Shown piece by piece: positions 44,650 through 46,285 of a stretch of 46,285 bases of DNA. The stretch is taken from NCBI GenBank assembly GCA_022767125.1, contig JALEPZ010000108.1, forward strand, positions 1 to 46,285, given 5' to 3'. Source of the DNA: Phocaeicola plebeius. Its GTDB lineage: Bacteria; Bacteroidota; Bacteroidia; Bacteroidales; Bacteroidaceae. The notes below the pieces were generated by a model. That model had not been told where the DNA came from, did not search any database, and saw only the letters and a program-made list of their open reading frames with translations. A program made the position numbers and the translations under genes. Position 1 is the first letter of the stretch; each line of letters opens with the position of its first letter.

Positions 44650-45576
44650 TCACACGCGCTGTTCGGTATTGTTCAGTTTCAGCATGCGGGGCGGCACACA
44701 GCGGACAATCGATTCCACCAGCAGGTCGCGCAAGGAATGACGGACAAAGTCACGGGCGGTCAGCAGCACAATCTGCCGTGTAGGAATAGGCAAGGCAAAA
44801 GGACGCACCAATGCCTTCTGCTGGTCGGTGAGCTGCTCCAATGCCAGCTCAGGAATGAAGGTGACCCCCTGTCCGCCTTCCACCATGCGCATGAATGTCT
44901 CAATGCTGCCCAGCGTATAAGCCTCCTGTGCCTCCCGCGCCGACTTGAGGTTACAGAACTTCACCAGCTGGTCGCGGAAGCAATGCCCCTCATCGAGCAG
45001 CCATAGCATCTCTCCGTCCAAGTCTGCCGTGCGGATGGAACGATGGCTGAACAAGGAATCATCGTGAGACACATACACCACGAACTGCTCGTAGTACAAC
45101 GGAGTCTGCTCGAACTCTTCCAAGTCGGGCACATTCACCAATACGGCCGCATCGATCGTGCCCTCATGCAGTGCCTGACAGATACCCTTCGTCTTCAGCT
45201 CCACCACCCGTATGTCGGTCTCCGGATGCTCCCTGCGCAGACGCGGGAAGAAACGGGGCAGCAGGTAAGGGGCGATGGTGGGCAACACGCCCAGACGGAA
45301 GGTGCCTGCCAGCGAATGCTTCTCTTCTTCCACCAGCTCCTTTATCCGGGCTGCTCCTGCCAGCACCTCTACCGCCTGCTCCACCACTTTCCGTCCCACT
45401 GCAGTAGGTACCACCTGCTGGGAAGAGCGTTCAAAGAGCCTCAGCCCCAGTTCTGCCTCCAGCTTCTGAATCATGGCACTCAGCGTAGGCTGTGTCACCC
45501 CACACTGTTCGGCAGCCTTGGCGAAATGACGCATGCGATAGACCGCCACAATGTATTCCAGTTGTTGTAATGTCAT
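44650..45576 (-). CDS. oxyR: OxyR, LysR-type hydrogen peroxide sensor and transcription factor
   Basis: 308 residues from the ATG at 45576 (a longer frame exists upstream but overlaps the promoter). The winged HTH is at the N terminus (LEYIVAVYRMRHFAKAAE, then VTQPTLSAMIQKLE). The effector domain holds C199 and C208 in LDEGHCFRDQLVKFCNL, the same numbers and spacing as the peroxide-sensing disulfide pair of E. coli OxyR. The oxidised form activates catalase, Dps and peroxidase genes. It is divergent from a PTPS/QueD family gene, with a candidate OxyR half-site between. None of the classic target genes is in the window. Confidence 0.95.
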   Translation of the reverse strand: MTLQQLEYIVAVYRMRHFAKAAEQCGVTQPTLSAMIQKLEAELGLRLFERSSQQVVPTAVGRKVVEQAVEVLAGAARIKELVEEEKHSLAGTFRLGVLPTIAPYLLPRFFPRLRREHPETDIRVVELKTKGICQALHEGTIDAAVLVNVPDLEEFEQTPLYYEQFVVYVSHDDSLFSHRSIRTADLDGEMLWLLDEGHCFRDQLVKFCNLKSAREAQEAYTLGSIETFMRMVEGGQGVTFIPELALEQLTDQQKALVRPFALPIPTRQIVLLTARDFVRHSLRDLLVESIVRCVPPRMLKLNNTEQRV

Positions 45577-45607
45577 AATCGAATCCTTATTCTCCTTCAA
45601 CTGGGAA

Positions 45608-45615
45608 CAAATATA
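45608..45615 (-). promoter_or_regulatory. -7 promoter box of oxyR
   Basis: TATATTTG on the minus strand, a full match to TAnnTTTG, 31 bp before the oxyR ATG at 45576. Confidence 0.6.
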
Positions 45616-45688
45616 CAACAAAGAAGCGAAAGCAGGAACAGCCTTTCCAAAAAAACACCATCCTTGACTACCTTCAGGCGAAGAATAA

Positions 45689-45703
45689 ATAGATTTCGTC
45701 TAT
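45689..45703. promoter_or_regulatory. Candidate OxyR half-operator (ATAG-N7-CTAT)
   Basis: ATAGATTTCGTCTAT matches the E. coli OxyR half-site ATAG-N7-CTAT in both outer blocks. The adjacent second half after 7 nt is poorly conserved. It lies about 20 bp upstream of the -33 element of the rightward gene, a position suited to activation. Confidence 0.5.
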
Positions 45704-45723
45704 TTTCTCATTGGAATTGTCTG

Positions 45724-45754
45724 TTGATTGTATCAAAAGAAATGCGTATATTTG
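45724..45754 (+). promoter_or_regulatory. Promoter of the PTPS/QueD family gene
   Basis: TTG at 45724-45726, 20-bp spacer, TATATTTG at 45747-45754 (full -7 match), 51 bp before the ATG. Confidence 0.65.
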
Positions 45755-45805
45755 TTTCATCTTAAAACTAACAACAAAGTAACTAACCATTAAAAATGAA
45801 ATGCC

Positions 45806-46285
45806 ATGAGAAGTATTACTACATTAGATTTACAGTATGCACACAGATTCTACGGATTCCAGGGTGAAGCACAATACCTTCACGGACATACAGGTGTGCT
45901 GACCATCGAAGTTGAAGACAACGTGAACACCGGCGTGAACATGGTCTATCCGTGCAACGAGATACAGAAAGTGGCTTGGGACGTGTTGAAGAATTTCGAC
46001 CATGCCCTTGTGCTCCGCGAAGATGACCCGTTGCTGCCCGCCATCCTCGACGTGTACGAGAAGCAAGGCATCAAGAACGGCCACCCGCAGAACACGATGA
46101 AAGGTGTGGCGTTCAAAACGGAACTTGCCACCGCCTATCCCGACTGCCGCCTCGTGGTGACAAAAGAAACCATGACCGTGGAAGGCATGATTAAAATTGT
46201 CTATGACCTGCTCAAAGACAAACTCAACATCGTGAAACTCACCTTCACCAGCGGCGTGAACGCTGCCACCTGCGAGTTCCCCTCC
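45806..46285 (+). CDS. 6-pyruvoyl-tetrahydropterin synthase / QueD family protein (partial, 3' end outside window)
   Basis: 160 residues visible, no stop before the window edge. The start is the ATG at 45806; an ATG at 45801 runs into a stop at once. The zinc-binding histidines of the family are present: H13 in YAHRFYGF, and H26 and H28 in YLHGHTG. FDHALVL supplies the conserved Asp-His pair, and the visible C-terminal part ATCEF resembles the family's closing beta strand. Members convert dihydroneopterin triphosphate to carboxy-tetrahydropterin (queuosine precursor) or tetrahydropterin intermediates. Downstream queuosine genes, if any, are beyond the window. A possible OxyR site lies upstream. 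Confidence 0.85.
   Translation, partial: MRSITTLDLQYAHRFYGFQGEAQYLHGHTGVLTIEVEDNVNTGVNMVYPCNEIQKVAWDVLKNFDHALVLREDDPLLPAILDVYEKQGIKNGHPQNTMKGVAFKTELATAYPDCRLVVTKETMTVEGMIKIVYDLLKDKLNIVKLTFTSGVNAATCEFPS

Overview
The window reads as a Bacteroidota chromosome, most likely a gut member of the order Bacteroidales. The evidence is two SusC/SusD pairs, lipoprotein signals of the Bacteroidales type, a wealth of secreted glycoside hydrolases, and near-perfect copies of the Bacteroidota -7 promoter box TAnnTTTG in front of most transcription units. Most of the window is GC-rich with strong third-position bias, which is why long mirror-image reading frames lie opposite many genes. The genus cannot be fixed from the sequence.

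Left part (1-9.1 kb), mostly housekeeping: the start of an IS3 OrfA-like gene at the window edge overlapping the stop of hrpB; a small lipoprotein gene ahead of hrpB; a CCA-adding enzyme family gene; murF on the opposite strand, converging on a perfect 25-bp inverted repeat; then folP, cdaA (c-di-AMP synthase) and an omega-amidase-type nitrilase gene in a tight operon.

Centre (9.4-26.3 kb), polysaccharide utilisation locus 1: GH89 alpha-N-acetylglucosaminidase, translationally coupled to an HGSNAT-like transmembrane acetyltransferase, then SusC, SusD, glycerophosphodiester phosphodiesterase, GH92, GH28-like, a second divergent GH92, and a MINPP-type inositol-phosphate phosphatase, all on the + strand. 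I infer that this set fits stepwise dismantling of an inositol-phosphate-containing glycan (GPI anchor or plant/fungal glycosyl inositol phosphoceramide head group): alpha-mannosidases, N-acetylation of GlcN followed by alpha-GlcNAc removal, phosphodiester cleavage, inositol-phosphate dephosphorylation. This is the most interesting hypothesis in the window. The SusD of this locus carries a mosaic AT-rich internal segment, and no regulator gene is visible.

Right-centre (26.4-30.5 kb): gdhA with promoter and terminator, a FucP-type sugar MFS transporter, and an Rpn/PD-(D/E)XK nuclease with a 12-nt in-frame minisatellite. Then (30.5-39.6 kb) polysaccharide utilisation locus 2: a DUF6377-type membrane regulator divergent from SusC-SusD-GH36 alpha-galactosidase. 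This block looks less GC-rich than its neighbours and abuts the 3' side of a tRNA-Thr(GGT) gene.

Right end (39.7-46.3 kb): tRNA-Thr, an orphan vsr gene, a heavy-metal RND pump fused in frame to a C-terminally shortened lipoprotein adaptor, oxyR, and a divergent, edge-truncated 6-pyruvoyl-tetrahydropterin synthase/QueD family gene with a candidate OxyR half-operator between the two. Dispersed intergenic palindromes of one family occur at three places.
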